A DNA stretch of 64,000 bases from Verticiella sediminum. GTDB lineage: Bacteria > Pseudomonadota > Gammaproteobacteria > Burkholderiales > Burkholderiaceae_B. Every line of letters starts with the position of its first letter. Position 1 is the stretch's first letter. The translations under genes were made by a program, and so were the position numbers. The DNA is taken from assembly GCF_007558815.1 (NCBI RefSeq), contig NZ_VLTJ01000037.1:45187-109186 (forward strand), given 5' to 3'. The notes under the pieces are model-generated. The model saw nothing but the letters and a program-made list of their open reading frames with translations, did no database searches and had not been told where the DNA came from. Shown piece by piece: positions 62,810 to 64,000 of the stretch.

Positions 62810-64000
<1,191 letters not shown>

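Overview
The window looks like chromosomal DNA of a high-GC betaproteobacterium of the family Alcaligenaceae (Bordetella/Achromobacter type). The evidence is the very GC-rich codon use, three Bug-type periplasmic solute receptors scattered among catabolic operons, many LysR/IclR/GntR-regulated acyl-CoA and aromatic clusters, and a conventional rpsL-rpsG-fusA-tuf operon at the right end. No rRNA, tRNA, CRISPR array, complete insertion sequence or prophage was seen.

Layout. 1-6.0 kb: end of a polyamine-type ABC importer operon followed by an M19 dipeptidase-like protein and a three-part FAD/[2Fe-2S] amino-acid dehydrogenase. 6.0-8.9 kb: a lipoprotein and a DUF72 gene sitting among remnants of three broken genes (class A beta-lactamase, VapC toxin, sulfite-oxidase-type enzyme). 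8.8-19.7 kb: a LysR/TetR-flanked catabolic operon built around an intradiol (hydroxyquinol-type) dioxygenase and maleylacetate reductase. 19.8-32.5 kb: LysR-, IclR- and CoA-linked degradation genes (thiolases, acyl-CoA ligase, SDRs, fumarylacetoacetase-like protein, CoA transferase). 32.7-38.3 kb: a leftward operon headed by a clear TPP riboswitch and encoding LuxE-like acyl-protein synthetase, LuxC-like acyl reductase, an ABC permease, an NMT1-type binding protein and an SDR. 38.3-39.7 kb: small exported and membrane proteins. 39.9-43.9 kb: a secreted RHS protein with a C-terminal Tle1/DUF2235 lipase domain. 43.9-48.0 kb: a Fur-boxed FecI-FecR-TonB receptor iron system. 48.1-52.1 kb: argS with an abnormal 3' extension, a SPOR protein, dsbA and an SDR. 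52.1-58.1 kb: a GntR-controlled operon with an isocitrate-lyase-family lyase, an aconitase-type hydratase pair, a Bug receptor and a TauD dioxygenase. 58.3-64.0 kb: a cobalamin adenosyltransferase and the str operon; tuf ends on the last base.

The most interesting item is the riboswitch operon. Control by thiamin pyrophosphate links LuxC/LuxE-type carboxylate reduction, which is normally known from bioluminescence, to thiamin metabolism. My inference is that an imported carboxylated thiamin fragment or thiamin oxidation product is activated (LuxE), reduced to the aldehyde (LuxC) and then to the alcohol (SDR), which would be a salvage route. Other points worth a second look are a post-stop-codon repeat present in three places, the argS 3' extension carrying a palindrome, the RHS-lipase toxin without a visible immunity gene, and the lyase/hydratase operon that resembles a dimethylmalate-type pathway.
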